A stretch of DNA of 53,440 nucleotides from Negativicutes bacterium (GTDB taxonomy: Bacteria > Bacillota_C > Negativicutes > Sporomusales_B > JARLHX01): contig JARLHX010000228.1 in NCBI GenBank assembly GCA_031292035.1, positions 1 through 53,440 of the forward strand, in the 5' to 3' direction. Below, in pieces: positions 7,368 through 15,119 of this stretch; positions within the stretch are counted from its first letter, which is position 1; each line of letters opens with the position of its first letter. The notes under the pieces are model-generated. The model saw only the letters and a program-made list of their open reading frames with translations. It was not told the origin of the DNA and did not search any database. Both the position numbers and the translations under genes were made by a program.

Positions 7368-7763
7368 ATGGCTGTTCTTTTAAAGATGGCAGATATACCG
7401 GAAAACATTTTTATCGAGTTTCTTAAGAGCGGCGTGTTGGCTGGAAATGAGACTTTCAAAATCGTTCCTTTGGGACGTTGGCTCAGGTTTTTTTATAGTA
7501 TTCCCAATCCGGGATTTGTGGTGACTGATAAAAGGGTGATTATTCATGTGGATGGATTCAGCGGATTAAACAAGCAGCAGGAGTTTTCGCTACAAGAGCT
7601 GACAGAGCATTCTTTTGCACCGTCAGGGCAGGGGCATCTTTTCCGGTTTCTTCTCCAGGATGGCAGCGAATATACTGTGCTGCTGGGATTGCCTGCGCAG
7701 GATTGTCAGCTTATTGATGACGAATTGAGCAAACTATTGACAGAAGTGCAAAATAGCAAATAA
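7368..7763 (+). CDS. PH-like domain protein (bacterial PH / YokE-like), function unknown
   Basis: A 131-residue soluble protein. The pattern LAGNETFKIVPLGRW, then PGFVVTDKRVIIHVDGFSG, then a run of beta-strand-like segments ending in a helix (QLIDDELSKLLTEV) fits bacterial PH-like domains in which a VVTDKRV strand is characteristic. No signal peptide or membrane segment. GAGGTG (7355-7360) precedes the ATG. It is monocistronic, ending inside the long bidirectional terminator at 7750-7803. Assignment rests on the strand pattern only. Confidence 0.6.
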   Translation: MAVLLKMADIPENIFIEFLKSGVLAGNETFKIVPLGRWLRFFYSIPNPGFVVTDKRVIIHVDGFSGLNKQQEFSLQELTEHSFAPSGQGHLFRFLLQDGSEYTVLLGLPAQDCQLIDDELSKLLTEVQNSK

Positions 7764-7803
7764 AAAAGCCACGATAATCCGTGGCTTTTTTATTTGCTAT
7801 TTT
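7750..7803. terminator. Bidirectional terminator with a 24-bp perfect stem
   Basis: Bases 7750-7773 are the exact reverse complement of 7780-7803, with the 6-nt loop ATAATC. The core GCCACG/CGTGGC is flanked by A6 and T6 runs, so it can terminate both strands. The stop codons of both convergent genes lie within the stem. Confidence 0.9.
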
Positions 7804-8084
7804 TTGTTGCGCCGGTAGGTATAATAGGCGTAGATGCAAAGGATTAGGGAAACTACCCCCAGCCTGGTTGTAAAGTCCAGCTGGAACCCGACGCTGTTGA
7901 CGAACATCATGAGGAGCGCGCCAACCAGGCAAAATACGGCGATCGCCATAATTTCTTTCCAGCCGGATTTTTTCGGACTTTTTTTGCGTACATTGAGGGC
8001 CCACAGGCCCAACAGGGCCGCTAAGGCTAACAATAGATAGATGGTCGGCCACAAAACGGCATCCATATCCCAGTTCATATTCAT
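7797..8084 (-). CDS. Small membrane protein, three predicted helices, unknown family
   Basis: A 95-residue hydrophobic protein with predicted helices at about residues 11-29, 44-62 and 72-88, a basic loop after helix 1 (NVRKKSPKKSGWK) and a basic C-terminus (YRRNKK). A GGGGTG ribosome binding site lies upstream on the minus strand. It is convergent with the PH-like gene and shares its terminator. No family recognised. Confidence 0.65.
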   Translation of the reverse strand: MNMNWDMDAVLWPTIYLLLALAALLGLWALNVRKKSPKKSGWKEIMAIAVFCLVGALLMMFVNSVGFQLDFTTRLGVVSLILCIYAYYTYRRNKK

Positions 8085-8209
8085 CGTTTATCACCCCGAG
8101 ACTCGGTTGAAATGGAAACACCTATAATCATAGCATTCGGGTCAAAAGGAGTCAATCATCCTGGGGGGGACAAGGCAGACTGCCGTCGGTATTGCTCGGT
8201 TTTCAGTTG

Positions 8210-8238
8210 TTGAGCGGTTTAGCATGTTGGTGTACAAT
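8210..8238 (+). promoter_or_regulatory. Candidate sigma-A promoter of the second decarboxylase cassette
   Basis: TTGAGC (8210-8215), 17-bp spacer, TACAAT (8233-8238), about 70 nt before the first gene of the cassette. Both boxes match the consensus well and spacing is optimal. Confidence 0.6.
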
Positions 8239-8307
8239 AGGATATAGTGGGTAGCCTGGGAAAAAAAGCCTGGTCGACAGACCCAGGCGCAGCCAAGAGG
8301 AGGGAAA

Positions 8308-8532
8308 ATGGCAATGATGGTGAAGGGATCGGCTGGTATTAAACCGGAGATTCTGGCGGCGATCGGCGTCAGCGTGGCTATGGTGCTGGAAGAAACGGAA
8401 GCAGAAATGATGGCGGCGGTGGTGGCGGCGATTGTCCACGCCCACAGCAGTTTTCCGGCGGTACGCATCAAACGGACCAGTAGCGCCTGGACGCTGATGG
8501 GGCGGCAAAGACTGATGGATAACCGCCTGTAA
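8308..8532 (+). CDS. Decarboxylase epsilon-like subunit (soluble, MmdE-like)
   Basis: A 74-residue protein with no strong transmembrane helix at the N-terminus. Its C-terminal part (EAEMMAAVVAAIVHAHSS, then SSAWTLMGRQRLMDNRL) parallels that of the delta subunit at 2444-2722 (SWAFTGRQELMHGRL). In Veillonella the epsilon subunit is likewise a short homologue of the delta C-terminus. A strong GAGGAGGG precedes a cluster of ATGs (8308, 8314, 8317); 8308 is listed, but 8314 has the more usual spacing. First gene of the second pump cassette. Confidence 0.7.
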   Translation: MAMMVKGSAGIKPEILAAIGVSVAMVLEETEAEMMAAVVAAIVHAHSSFPAVRIKRTSSAWTLMGRQRLMDNRL

Positions 8533-8566
8533 TAACAGCTAACTTGCAATACGGAGGATGGTCAAA

Positions 8567-8947
8567 GTGAGAAAATTTAAGGTTAATGTCAATGGTGTAG
8601 CCTATAGTGTCGAAGTACAGGAGGAAGGGCTGGTCGTGGATGTCGCTCCTGCCGGGACGCCTGCACCGGCTTCTGCCGCCGTTCCCCCGACCCCTGTCAT
8701 CGCGGCCCCTGCTCCGGTGAAGGTGGCCGCCGGTGAAACACCAGTAAAAGCACCATTGCCTGGAAAGGTGACAAAAATCGTAGTGCAGGCCGGGGCTGCG
8801 GTGAAAAAAGGCGAGCTTATCATGCTGCTGGAGGCGATGAAGATGCAAAACGAGATAAACGCTCCGGTCGCTGGAACGGTCAAGGCCATCCATGTTCTTT
8901 CCGGACAGAGCGTCAAACTAGGTGAGATCATCGCGGTCATTGGCTAA
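8567..8947 (+). CDS. Biotin carboxyl carrier protein, second copy
   Basis: A 126-residue carrier. The N-terminus MRKFKVNVNGVAYSVEV is typical of decarboxylase biotin carriers, followed by a Pro/Ala linker (about 27-58) and a biotinyl domain with EAMKMQNEI (biotin lysine K92). An ATG at 8558 directly abuts GGAGG (8553-8557) and cannot be used easily; the GTG at 8567 has 9 nt spacing and yields the canonical N-terminus. It belongs with the adjacent beta subunit; its carboxyl donor subunit is not in this cassette. Confidence 0.88.
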   Translation: MRKFKVNVNGVAYSVEVQEEGLVVDVAPAGTPAPASAAVPPTPVIAAPAPVKVAAGETPVKAPLPGKVTKIVVQAGAAVKKGELIMLLEAMKMQNEINAPVAGTVKAIHVLSGQSVKLGEIIAVIG

Positions 8948-9022
8948 GACAACGGTGGCGCATGGGGAGAACAATGTGTCGCTGCTGTGGGTCACAACGA
9001 CTCTGGGAGGGTAAACACTATC

Positions 9023-10180
9023 GTGGAGGCTATTCTTCAACAATATCCATGGCTGAACGAGCTATTCGTGGGGTTTCTCGGGTTGACTTGGAGTCATGTT
9101 GCCATGTGGGCCATTGGTTTGGCGCTTATCTGGCTGGCGATAAAACATGATTATGAGCCGGCGCTGTTACTTCCGGCTGGCTTTGGGGCTATTCTCGCCA
9201 ATATTCCCTTTTCCTCCGCCATTTCTCAGATCCCTGGCGAGGAAGGTTTTTTGTGGAGCTTATATCAACTTGGCGTTACGAGCGGACTGTTTCCGGTACT
9301 TATCCTTATGCTGATTGGGACAATGTGCGATTTTGTCCCCCTGATTCGCCGGCCGGGGATCATACTGCTCGCCGCAGCCAGCCAGCTTGGGATTTTTGTC
9401 CTTGCCGCTGCTGCCACCCTTGTGGGTTTCTCGTTTGAGCATGCCGCGGCGATTGGAATGATGGGATCGGCCGACGGTCCGACGACTGTTTTTGTGGCCT
9501 CCCGCTATGCCCGGGATTTACTCGGCCCGCTGGCGGTGGCGGCTTATATTTATTCGGCGCTGGTTCCGGTTATCCAGCCGCCGATTGTCAAGGCGTTGAC
9601 CAGTGAAAGGGAACGCCAGATCAGAATGAGCGATGAAGAACAGCAGCCTGTGTTGCAAACCGCCAGAATGGTCTTTCCGCTGCTGGTGGTTTTGTTGACT
9701 GGCTTGATGATTCCAGCTGCGGTGGCATTGGTCGGCAGCCTGATGTTCGGCAATATTCTCAAGGAGGCCGGCTGCTTGAAAAAGCTGACTGGCGCGGGGG
9801 AGACCCGGTCGGCAGATGTGGTTACCATGCTGCTGGGGATCACTGTCGGTGGCACGCTGGCAGCGGACAAGGTCCTGACGATTGAGGTGGCAGCGATTGT
9901 TATTTTCGGTGTAGTTGCCGTCATGTTGGACACGGCCCTGGGGGTGATGTTCGCCAAACTCTATAACCGGCTCAGCAAGACGAGGGTCAATCCGATGATC
10001 GGGGCTTGTGGAGTCGCCGCCTTTCCTTTAGCCGGCCGGACGATCGCCGTAATGGCCCTGAAAGAAGATCCGGGCCATTCGATTCTTCAGCAGGCCCTGG
10101 GGGTCAATGTCGCCGGGCGCCTCACTGCGGTGCTGGCTGGCGGATTGGTGCTCACGCTGGTTCCCGCTCTGATGAAATAG
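9023..10180 (+). CDS. Na+-pumping decarboxylase beta subunit, second copy (OadB family)
   Basis: A membrane protein of about 385 residues with the family landmarks GMMGSADGPTTVF (key aspartate region), VNPMIGACGVAAFPLAGRT and ALGVNVAGRLTAVLAGG. It is clearly divergent from the copy at 530-1663: GGADGP becomes GSADGP, and the C-terminal GPNLAGVFGTA becomes GVNVAGRLTAV. The frame is open from a GTG at 8987; GGGAGG at 9005-9010 favours the GTG at 9023. The second-copy substrate is unknown. Other possibilities include a pump for oxaloacetate, malonate or glutaconyl-CoA decarboxylation, or an alternative pump sharing MmdA. Confidence 0.87.
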   Translation: MEAILQQYPWLNELFVGFLGLTWSHVAMWAIGLALIWLAIKHDYEPALLLPAGFGAILANIPFSSAISQIPGEEGFLWSLYQLGVTSGLFPVLILMLIGTMCDFVPLIRRPGIILLAAASQLGIFVLAAAATLVGFSFEHAAAIGMMGSADGPTTVFVASRYARDLLGPLAVAAYIYSALVPVIQPPIVKALTSERERQIRMSDEEQQPVLQTARMVFPLLVVLLTGLMIPAAVALVGSLMFGNILKEAGCLKKLTGAGETRSADVVTMLLGITVGGTLAADKVLTIEVAAIVIFGVVAVMLDTALGVMFAKLYNRLSKTRVNPMIGACGVAAFPLAGRTIAVMALKEDPGHSILQQALGVNVAGRLTAVLAGGLVLTLVPALMK

Positions 10181-10191
10181 GAGGGATCACT

Positions 10192-10365
10192 GTGGAAAAT
10201 AGTGTTGCCTGGGATAAAGCGCTGACTCTGCTGGGGTTCGCTCCGCCGCTATTATTGTTGGTTGTCGCGGTGATTGGCGGAGTCACCTTGCTGCTGCGTA
10301 AAGCATTGCCGGGGGGAGATCAGCGCGAAGGCCTGGAAAGCCAACGCGGAGCGAATATTCTGTGA
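10192..10365 (+). CDS. 57-residue single-span membrane subunit of the second cassette
   Basis: GTG start at 10192 after AGGAGGG, stop TGA at 10363-10365. One hydrophobic helix (about residues 14-35, FAPPLLLLVVAVIGGVTLLL) is followed by RK and a polar tail. It follows the beta subunit by 11 nt. In gene context it is the counterpart of the 58-residue protein at 306-482. Together with the soluble epsilon-like protein (8308-8532) it could supply the membrane anchor and the C-terminal domain as two separate chains. Family assignment is by context only. Confidence 0.7.
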   Translation: MENSVAWDKALTLLGFAPPLLLLVVAVIGGVTLLLRKALPGGDQREGLESQRGANIL

Positions 10366-10408
10366 AAGGACTTTTGTTCCGGTTTGGGCTTTTTTTATGA
10401 AGTAAACC

Positions 10409-10438
10409 ATGGCATAAAAAATGAAAATTTGCTATTAT
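10409..10438 (+). promoter_or_regulatory. Candidate sigma-A promoter of the rnf operon
   Basis: ATGGCA (10409-10414), 18-bp spacer, TATTAT (10433-10438), about 70 nt before the RseC-like gene. The -35 box matches 4 of 6 positions. A T-rich tract at 10390-10396 just upstream may belong to the end of the previous operon. Confidence 0.45.
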
Positions 10439-10510
10439 AGTAGGGATGTAGTGAGTTGATTCATAAGATTTGTCAAAGGTGCAGCTTTGGCATTGGAGTG
10501 AGGTGAGAGT

Positions 10511-10933
10511 ATGCAGGGCCAACAAGAAGGTATTGTGATCGGTGTTCTCGACGGCGGTCTGGCCCAAGTTAAGACCAGCCGACATTCCGATTGCGAAAAC
10601 TGCGGCAGTTGCCCAGGGAATTCGGCACTGGTGCTTGAGGCCCGCAATCCTCTGGGGGCCCGACCTGGTCAGCGGGTGATGATCGAGGTGCAGGAGATCA
10701 ATATGCTCAAGTCGGCATTCATTGTTTACCTGTTACCGCTGATCGCCATTTTTATTGGGGCGGTGCTGGGGAGCTATTTGGCCGAACATCTGGCATTGGA
10801 TGTTTTATGGCTTCAAGTCGGAGGCGGCGGATTAGCTTTTGCCGGTTCGGTCTTTTATATAAAGTATTTTGACCGCAGTGCCAGAACAGACATTAAAATG
10901 CAGCCAGTGATTACCCGGATTGTAACGGAGTAA
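10511..10933 (+). CDS. RseC/MucC-family membrane protein of the rnf operon
   Basis: A 140-residue protein. An N-terminal beta domain carries the cysteine cluster CENCGSC (about residues 28-34), typical of RseC (SoxR-reducing system) proteins, followed by two transmembrane helices (about 66-86 and 96-116). RseC-like proteins occur with Rnf and Rsx complexes and may help redox or cofactor handling; the exact job is unsettled. Start ATG with a GAGGTGAGAG-like ribosome binding site. It is followed by rnfC after 24 nt. Confidence 0.85.
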   Translation: MQGQQEGIVIGVLDGGLAQVKTSRHSDCENCGSCPGNSALVLEARNPLGARPGQRVMIEVQEINMLKSAFIVYLLPLIAIFIGAVLGSYLAEHLALDVLWLQVGGGGLAFAGSVFYIKYFDRSARTDIKMQPVITRIVTE

Positions 10934-10957
10934 CTGGCGAGGCAAGGGAGTGAAAAT

Positions 10958-12277
10958 ATGGCAAAAAGTTTTCGGGGCGGCGTGCATCCTAATGACCGCA
11001 AGGGGTATACGGCAGCGAAGCCAATCGAAGTAGCGCCTGTACCACAAAAAGTCGTGATTCCCACGAGGCAGCACATCGGGGCGCCGTGTTCACCTACTGT
11101 TGCGGTGGGCGACCTGGTGAAAAAGGGACAGGTAATCGCAGAGGCCCAGGCTTTCGTTTCCAGTCCGATCCATGCTTCGGTTTCCGGCAAAGTGGCGGAA
11201 ATCGCCGAGTATCCCCATCCAGTATTTGGCACATGTCCGGCGATCGTGATTGAAAGCGACGGGTTGGACGAATGGGCTGAGGGACTGCCCCTCAGTCGTG
11301 ACTGGCAGTCGCTGGAGATTGGCGCTCTAAAGGACATTATCCGTCAGTCAGGTATTGTCGGCATGGGCGGTGCGACCTTCCCCACCCATGTGAAGATGGC
11401 CCCTCCGCCGGAAAAGACGATTGATGCCTTTATCCTGAACGGTGCCGAGTGTGAGCCCTATCTGACCGCCGATCACCGGGTGATGCTGGAAATGGCAGAC
11501 CGGGTGGTAAGCGGAGTGCAGATCACGATGAAGGTACTGGGAGTCAAGAATGGCTATATCGGTATCGAAGAGAACAAGCCGGACGCCATCGCGGTGATGC
11601 AGAAGGCCACGGCTGGCAGCGGCATCCAGGTTGTGCCCCTCAAGACCAAATATCCGCAAGGGGCGGAGAAGACCCTGATCAAGGTGGTTGTCGACAGAGA
11701 GGTTCCCTCCGGCGGATTGCCGATGGACGTCGGCGTAGTGGTGCAGAATGTGGGCACCGTAGTGGCGGTTGCTGACGCGGTCGAAAAGGGATTGCCGCTC
11801 ATCGAGCGGGTGACCACTGTAACTGGTGGCGCCATCACCGAACCGAAAAATCTGCTGTTGCGCATCGGTATGACTTTCGCTCAGGCGATCGAGTTGTGCG
11901 GCGGCTTTAAAGAAGAACCAGTGAAAGTGATCATGGGCGGACCAATGATGGGAATGGCCCAGTGTAAGCTGGATGTGCCGATCATCAAAGGAACCTCAGG
12001 CATATTGGCGCTGAGTGCCGCCGATGTGAATGCCGGTGCCGAGCAGCCCTGCATCCGCTGTGGCCGGTGTGTGGACGCCTGTCCGATGGGCTTGGTGCCC
12101 AGCATGCTGAGCATTCTGGGGCAGCGCAATCTGCACCAGGTAGCCAAAGAAGAATACAATCTGCTCGATTGCGTGGAATGCGGTTCGTGTGTGTACACCT
12201 GTCCGGCAAAACGCAATATCGTGCATTATGTGAAATTGTCCAAGGCACAAAACGCGGCAATGGCCGCCAAGAAATAG
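10958..12277 (+). CDS. rnfC: Rnf electron transport complex subunit C
   Basis: A 439-residue peripheral subunit. An N-terminal barrel/biotinyl-like RnfC domain (HPNDRKGYTAAKPIEV) precedes the nucleotide-binding region (GIVGMGGATFPTHVK, then ILNGAECEPYLTADHR), an SLBB segment, and two [4Fe-4S] motifs: CIRCGRCVDACP beginning near residue 365 and CVECGSCVYTCP near 405. RnfC is the NADH-reactive entry of the complex that couples ferredoxin:NAD+ electron transfer to Na+ or H+ translocation. Operon order here is C-D-G-E-A-B, as in clostridial and acetogenic Rnf clusters. Confidence 0.96.
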   Translation: MAKSFRGGVHPNDRKGYTAAKPIEVAPVPQKVVIPTRQHIGAPCSPTVAVGDLVKKGQVIAEAQAFVSSPIHASVSGKVAEIAEYPHPVFGTCPAIVIESDGLDEWAEGLPLSRDWQSLEIGALKDIIRQSGIVGMGGATFPTHVKMAPPPEKTIDAFILNGAECEPYLTADHRVMLEMADRVVSGVQITMKVLGVKNGYIGIEENKPDAIAVMQKATAGSGIQVVPLKTKYPQGAEKTLIKVVVDREVPSGGLPMDVGVVVQNVGTVVAVADAVEKGLPLIERVTTVTGGAITEPKNLLLRIGMTFAQAIELCGGFKEEPVKVIMGGPMMGMAQCKLDVPIIKGTSGILALSAADVNAGAEQPCIRCGRCVDACPMGLVPSMLSILGQRNLHQVAKEEYNLLDCVECGSCVYTCPAKRNIVHYVKLSKAQNAAMAAKK

Positions 12278-12287
12278 GAGGTGCGGG

Positions 12288-13283
12288 ATGAGCGCAGAAG
12301 CGAAGATTGAAGTGAACAAACTCTCTGTTTCGGCATCGCCGCACATCCGGTGTGATGAGTCGATTGCCAAAATCATGTGGACGGTCAACGCGACGCTGGC
12401 ACCTGCCGCGCTGTTTTCCATCTACCAGTTCGGTCTGCCGGCCTTGTCGACTATGGTTATCTGTATCGCCGCCGCCATGCTGACCGAATATTTGATCCTG
12501 AAGTGGCAGGAAAAACCGATGGTGGTAAACGACGGCAGCGCCTTTCTCACCGGATTGCTGCTAGCCATGAACATTCCAGCTACGGTACCCTGGTATATGC
12601 CGCTGATCGGTTCGGTGGCGGCCATCGCCATCGCCAAGCACACCATGGGCGGCCTGGGCTACAATATTTTCAACCCGGCGCTGGTAGGGCGGGCCTTTTT
12701 GCTGGCCTCCTGGCCGATCGCTATGACTTCTTGGCCGTCAATGGCCAGCAAGGTGGACGGTATGACCTCGGCGACGCCGCTGGGGATATTGAAACTGCAG
12801 GGTTATGAGAAGCTTGTGGCCGTATTCGGCGACAAGATGGACATGTATAAGGCGCTGTTTTTCGGCGTCCGCAGCGGCAGCATGGGCGAGACTTCAGCCT
12901 TCTTGCTCTTGCTTGGCGGAGCGTTCCTTATTTATCGCGGTTACATCAACTGGCAGGTACCTGTCTTTATGATCGGCACCGTGGGCGCTCTTACCTGGGC
13001 CTTCGGTGGCCATGCCGGCTTGTTTAGCGGCGACCCGATCCTGAATATGATGAGTGGCGGCCTGATCCTCGGTGCGTTTTTCATGGCCACCGACATGGTC
13101 ACCATCCCCATCACTATCAAGGGCCAGATCATTTTTGCCGTGGGTGCCGGGATGCTGACCGTCCTTATCCGCCTGCTCGGCGGGTATCCTGAGGGAGTAT
13201 GTTACGGTATTTTGCTGATGAACTGTGTTACGCCGTTGATTGACCGGATGGTTAAACCGGAAAAATTCGGGGCGGGGAGGTAA
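12288..13283 (+). CDS. rnfD: Rnf complex subunit D (flavoprotein membrane subunit)
   Basis: A 331-residue polytopic membrane protein of the NqrB/RnfD family. The segments VVNDGSAFLTGLLLAMNIPA, GGLGYNIFNPALVGRAFLL and FFMATDMVTIPIT are family-typical. The covalent FMN site is probably T163 in MTSATPLG, corresponding to the flavinylation threonine of RnfD/NqrB. AGGAGG lies before the ATG; 10 nt separate it from rnfC and 5 nt from rnfG. Confidence 0.95.
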   Translation: MSAEAKIEVNKLSVSASPHIRCDESIAKIMWTVNATLAPAALFSIYQFGLPALSTMVICIAAAMLTEYLILKWQEKPMVVNDGSAFLTGLLLAMNIPATVPWYMPLIGSVAAIAIAKHTMGGLGYNIFNPALVGRAFLLASWPIAMTSWPSMASKVDGMTSATPLGILKLQGYEKLVAVFGDKMDMYKALFFGVRSGSMGETSAFLLLLGGAFLIYRGYINWQVPVFMIGTVGALTWAFGGHAGLFSGDPILNMMSGGLILGAFFMATDMVTIPITIKGQIIFAVGAGMLTVLIRLLGGYPEGVCYGILLMNCVTPLIDRMVKPEKFGAGR

Positions 13284-13288
13284 TAGAT

Positions 13289-13858
13289 ATGGCACACGAG
13301 ACACACGGACACGACGATGGCGGCGGTATTGTTAAAATCGCCATGAACCTGACCATCGCCTGCCTGCTGTCCGGGGCAATTATCGCCGGCACTTACGCCA
13401 TCACGGCGCCGGTCGCCGCCCAGGAAAGGGTCAACCTTAAGAATAAGGCGATGAAAGAATTGGTTTCCAGCGCCCAGGAGTTTCGGCCCATTCAGGGCAA
13501 GACCGATTGGTATACCGCAGTCAAGGACGGCCAGACCATAGCTTATGTCGTTCCGGCGGAAACCAAGGGATATGGCGGTAGCATTAAAATGGTTGCTGCG
13601 GTTTCGCCTGACGGCAAGGTCATTGATTACAAAATATTGGAACACAACGAAACTCCCGGACTCGGCGACAAAGCAAGCCAGCCGAAGTTCAGCAAGCAGT
13701 TCGCCGGCAAAGCGGCCGATGACCTGGAGGTCGTAAAGGTTCCTACCGACAAAAATATTCAGGCGCTGACCGGGGCTACCATCACTTCCCGTGCCGTTAC
13801 CAAAGGCATCAAGGAAGCTGTTGAGGAAGTCGCCGCATACGCAAAAAGCCAGAAGTGA
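13289..13858 (+). CDS. rnfG: Rnf complex subunit G (FMN-binding)
   Basis: A 189-residue protein: a His-rich N-terminus (AHETHGHDDGGG), one transmembrane helix (about 16-40) and an extracytoplasmic FMN-binding domain. The flavinylation motif TGATITS lies at 161-167, with T164 the likely FMN-linked residue. The GKTDWYTAV...GYGGSIK...GLGD order fits the family. The His-rich N-terminal tail before the helix is unusual and could bind metal. No ApbE flavin transferase is visible in the window, so it must be encoded elsewhere. Confidence 0.95.
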   Translation: MAHETHGHDDGGGIVKIAMNLTIACLLSGAIIAGTYAITAPVAAQERVNLKNKAMKELVSSAQEFRPIQGKTDWYTAVKDGQTIAYVVPAETKGYGGSIKMVAAVSPDGKVIDYKILEHNETPGLGDKASQPKFSKQFAGKAADDLEVVKVPTDKNIQALTGATITSRAVTKGIKEAVEEVAAYAKSQK

Positions 13859-13868
13859 GGTGAGCAAA

Positions 13869-14525
13869 GTGAACGAAAATCAGAGTTTATGGAAAATCTT
13901 TTCTAAAGGTTTAATGGAACAAAACCCCATATTCGTCTTGGCTTTGAGCCTTTGCCCGGCCCTCGCGGTCACCTCGACGGTGATCAACGCTTTGGCTATG
14001 GGCCTGTCGGTGCTCTTTGTCATCACTGCCAACAACGTGGTAGTGTCGCTATTTCGTAAGTGGGTCAATCCCAAGGTTCGAGTTCCGGTGTATATTACCT
14101 CCATCGCCACCATTGTTACGGTTGTGCAGCTGGTTCTGGAGGCTTATTTCCCCGAACTGTTCAAGGCACTTAGCATTTATCTTGCTCTGATCGTGGTTTT
14201 TGCCATTATTTTGGCCCGGGCAGAGGTTTTTGCCGCTAAGAATACCATTGTGCCATCCTTCTTCGACGGTCTGGGCATGGGTGGCGGATTTGCCGGAGCC
14301 ATGGTCCTGATCGGTGTCATCCGTGAACTGATCGGCAACGGCAGCATTATGGGAGTGCAGATTCTGGGAGACGCCTATAACCCGATGCTGATCGCCATCT
14401 TGCCGCCAGGCGGATTTATTCTCATCGGCCTGATGATCGCCGGCTTCAACCTGATTGGTCAGCACAAGCTCAAGGCAGCCGCGGCGAAAGCCAAAGGCGT
14501 CGTAGCGCAAGGGGGTGAAGCATAA
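13869..14525 (+). CDS. rnfE: Rnf complex subunit E
   Basis: A 218-residue membrane protein of the RnfE/NqrD family with about six helices. The start is GTG 13869 (MNENQSLWKIFSKGLMEQNP), with GAGGTG 6 nt upstream; the frame is open further upstream, but only through the end of rnfG. Hallmarks are LALGLCP-like ALSLCPALAVTSTVINALAM and PSFFDGLGMGGGFAGAMVLIG. The stop TAA overlaps the start of rnfA by one base. Confidence 0.95.
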   Translation: MNENQSLWKIFSKGLMEQNPIFVLALSLCPALAVTSTVINALAMGLSVLFVITANNVVVSLFRKWVNPKVRVPVYITSIATIVTVVQLVLEAYFPELFKALSIYLALIVVFAIILARAEVFAAKNTIVPSFFDGLGMGGGFAGAMVLIGVIRELIGNGSIMGVQILGDAYNPMLIAILPPGGFILIGLMIAGFNLIGQHKLKAAAAKAKGVVAQGGEA

Positions 14526-15106
14526 TGGCTGAATATTTTACCCTGTTTATGGGTGCGGTCATCGTCAATAACTTCGTACTGACCCGGTTCTTGGGTCTGT
14601 GTATCTTCTTTGGCGTTTCCAAGAACCTGAATGCTTCGGTCGGCATGGGGATGGCCGTTACTTCGGTCATGACCCTCAGTTCCATTCTGGCTTGGGTTGT
14701 CTATAACTATATCCTGCACCCGTACCACCTCACCTTCTTAACGACGGTGGTATTTGTAGTACTGATTGCCAGCTTTGTACAGCTTCTGGAGATGATCATC
14801 AAAAAACACGCGCCGGCCCTCTACAATATGTGGGGGATTTACCTGGTGCTGATCGCCACCAACTGTATCGTTCTTGGTGTGCCGCTCCTCAATGCTGAGT
14901 CTAACTTCACTTTTATGAAGAGCGTTGTCCACGCCATCGGTTCCGGGGCCGGATTTGCCCTGGCTATCATACTGATGGCCAGTTTGCGGGAGAAATTGCA
15001 ATACGCGGATGTACCGAAATCACTGGAAGGACTGGGCATCGCTTTTATCCTGGCTGGGATGCTGGCTCTTTCGTTCTTCGGGTTTTCCGGTATGATTCCG
15101 TTATAA
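14525..15106 (+). CDS. rnfA: Rnf complex subunit A
   Basis: A 193-residue membrane protein of the RnfA/NqrE family, with FVLTRFLGLCIFFGVSKNL near the N-terminus and TNCIVLGVPLLNAE in the second half. RnfA and RnfE are inverted-topology partners that hold a shared [2Fe-2S] cluster in known structures; the relevant cysteine regions (LGLC, TNC) are present. It begins at the last base of rnfE, implying translational coupling. Confidence 0.95.
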   Translation: MAEYFTLFMGAVIVNNFVLTRFLGLCIFFGVSKNLNASVGMGMAVTSVMTLSSILAWVVYNYILHPYHLTFLTTVVFVVLIASFVQLLEMIIKKHAPALYNMWGIYLVLIATNCIVLGVPLLNAESNFTFMKSVVHAIGSGAGFALAIILMASLREKLQYADVPKSLEGLGIAFILAGMLALSFFGFSGMIPL

Positions 15107-15119
15107 GGAGGTAAGAACA

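Noticed and set aside
10366..10400. Rho-independent terminator after the second decarboxylase cassette
   Set aside because: A T run is present at 10390-10396, but no convincing stem precedes it.
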